From assembly GCA_016165875.1 (NCBI GenBank), contig JABBOT010000002.1, positions 29,402,265-29,466,264 on the forward strand: a stretch of DNA of 64,000 bases, given 5' to 3'. The position numbers and the translations under genes were made by a program. Shown here in pieces: positions 62,807-64,000 of this stretch. This DNA is from Acanthopleura granulata (taxonomy: Eukaryota; Mollusca; Polyplacophora; Chitonida; Chitonidae). Within the stretch, counting starts at the first letter, position 1; every line of letters starts with the position of its first letter. The notes under the pieces are model-generated. The model ran no database searches and was not told where the DNA came from. It saw only the letters and a list, made by a program, of their open reading frames with translations.

Positions 62807-64000
62807 GTAAGTATGGAAAACCCGTCCGGAAACTTGCCCGTGTTTAATCCGCTTTGCCATGTTAATCAATTATGAAAAATGTAAAAACCCTATGTACAAA
62901 TGTTAACCAGGAGAAAAGCCTTCAGCTAATTTCGTTTTCGTCAAAAGACGAATAAAGAGAATCTTTTAAAGACAACTCCCTGTCAGATTTAAGGCAGAGA
63001 TGTATTTTGACCCCGAATGAATTTTTCAGTATAATAGTGAAAGGATCAAATTTCACAATTTCTGACACGAAGCCTCAATACAGGTGCACATCCTAGTACT
63101 TTGAATATAGACATGGTGACCGACAGACGGTTTGCTCGTAAACTGACAGAATCACTTAGCACATTACACCTTTAAACTGGACCCCAAGACATATGACACA
63201 TCGGTGTAAGGAGATTCACGCGCTTCTTCCAAAATTATGGCTGGAGTCTGTTTCAGCCGGGTCATGCCCAAACTGAGATGCTTTATCAAGAAGGAATTTG
63301 CTATTTGACACCACTGTTTGTTAAAAACATTATGGGATGTCACTTATCTCAAACAGTATCATGCGTGAAAAAACATCCCCGGTAACATTCATGGTTCTTG
63401 TATTTGTTTGTGTTTGACAGTCCTTTGCACTCAGGAAAGTATGCGAAGAGATTTCAGTGGGCGTTAGGGAACACTCTGTAGGTTTTCTCTAAGTCGTATA
63501 ATAATCTGGTTGTTAAAGCACAAACATGATTGAAGAAACCTTATTTACTGGGAAATAAATAATACAACTTCTGGAGAAAGGCGCTGGCTCATTTACAACT
63601 GTAATGGTGCACAGAGTTATGTTTGTTAGCAGGCTTGGTTTTTACAACGGCTTACAGAGTCAAAACATAAATAGGGATGAGTGTCATGTCTTGGCTGACA
63701 TGTCAGATTTACCATGTTTCTAAGCTTTGGGATGCTAACTGGATTTTGACGACACTCGCCATTCTGTAAAAAACAACCCTTTGAATTTCCTATGTAAATA
63801 GAGAAGTAGGGTTACCAACCTGAGGGATGGCTCCCTCGTGTCACCACGCACAGATATACTTTCTAGGCTTCAGGCACATCAATTCCTTAAAAGCCTAAAA
63901 AATTAAGACTTTGCATTAGACTTTAAAAAAATCTGTGTTATTTTATAAGATGATGGCGGGCTCTCAGTACGTTTTGAATGTCTTCACGCCTCCCAGAGGA
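62807..64000. other. intron of second calmodulin-like gene; no exon seen
   Basis: The AG at about 63420 ('tgtgtttgacag') opens no EF-hand frame in the required phase. AT-rich otherwise. Confidence 0.45.

Overview
This window is nuclear DNA from an animal. It is AT-rich, its small exons (18-243 nt) sit between GT-AG introns, and it is littered with tRNA-derived SINEs and LTR-retrotransposon remnants. The SINE type (a tail carrying a 'ttacgccgtactcaagaata'-like stretch, A/B-box head) and the gene families suggest a marine lophotrochozoan, most likely a mollusc. That taxonomic call is inference. Most real exons are shorter than 60 codons, so they were found by reading both strands for family motifs bounded by splice sites with compatible phases.

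Layout. (1) 1-7824, minus strand: 13 consecutive exons of a gelsolin/villin-family actin-modulating protein. They cover the N-terminus through repeats G1-G3 and the start of G4, and the gene runs off the left edge. (2) About 9570-12890: a decayed tandem copy of a secreted C-type lectin gene, with exon 1 fused to exon 3, internal stops and a lost EPN motif. (3) 12935-15598: a full-length SINE with perfect target-site duplications (TSDs), then a scrambled Ty3/gypsy element. It has a gag related to the Gmr1/SCAN type, an inverted integrase fragment between gag and reverse transcriptase, an RNase H end and an LTR. (4) 17178-20530: the intact sister copy, a four-exon C-type lectin of 267 aa with TATA box and polyadenylation signal. 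(5) 22375-42557: a calmodulin-like four-EF-hand gene. It has a Met-only first coding exon, a 16.5-kb second intron and two alternative terminal exons that give 150- and 149-aa proteins. (6) 43-56 kb: gene-poor and repeat-rich, with a solo LTR nested in a second local repeat family. (7) 58126-58388, minus: a candidate small gene, divergent from (8) 58889-62806, plus: the first two coding exons of a second calmodulin-like gene with the same intron phases, continuing past the right edge.

The gelsolin and calmodulin-like genes both belong to Ca2+/cytoskeleton families, and the lectin is a likely secreted recognition protein. Nothing in the sequence shows that they are co-regulated. No prokaryotic operons, CRISPR arrays or true tRNA/rRNA genes are visible. 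The most notable points are the mutually exclusive 3' exons of the calmodulin-like gene, the second copy of that family, the lectin duplication with pseudogenisation, the order of the gypsy remnant, a perfect 60-bp palindrome and the nested solo LTR.
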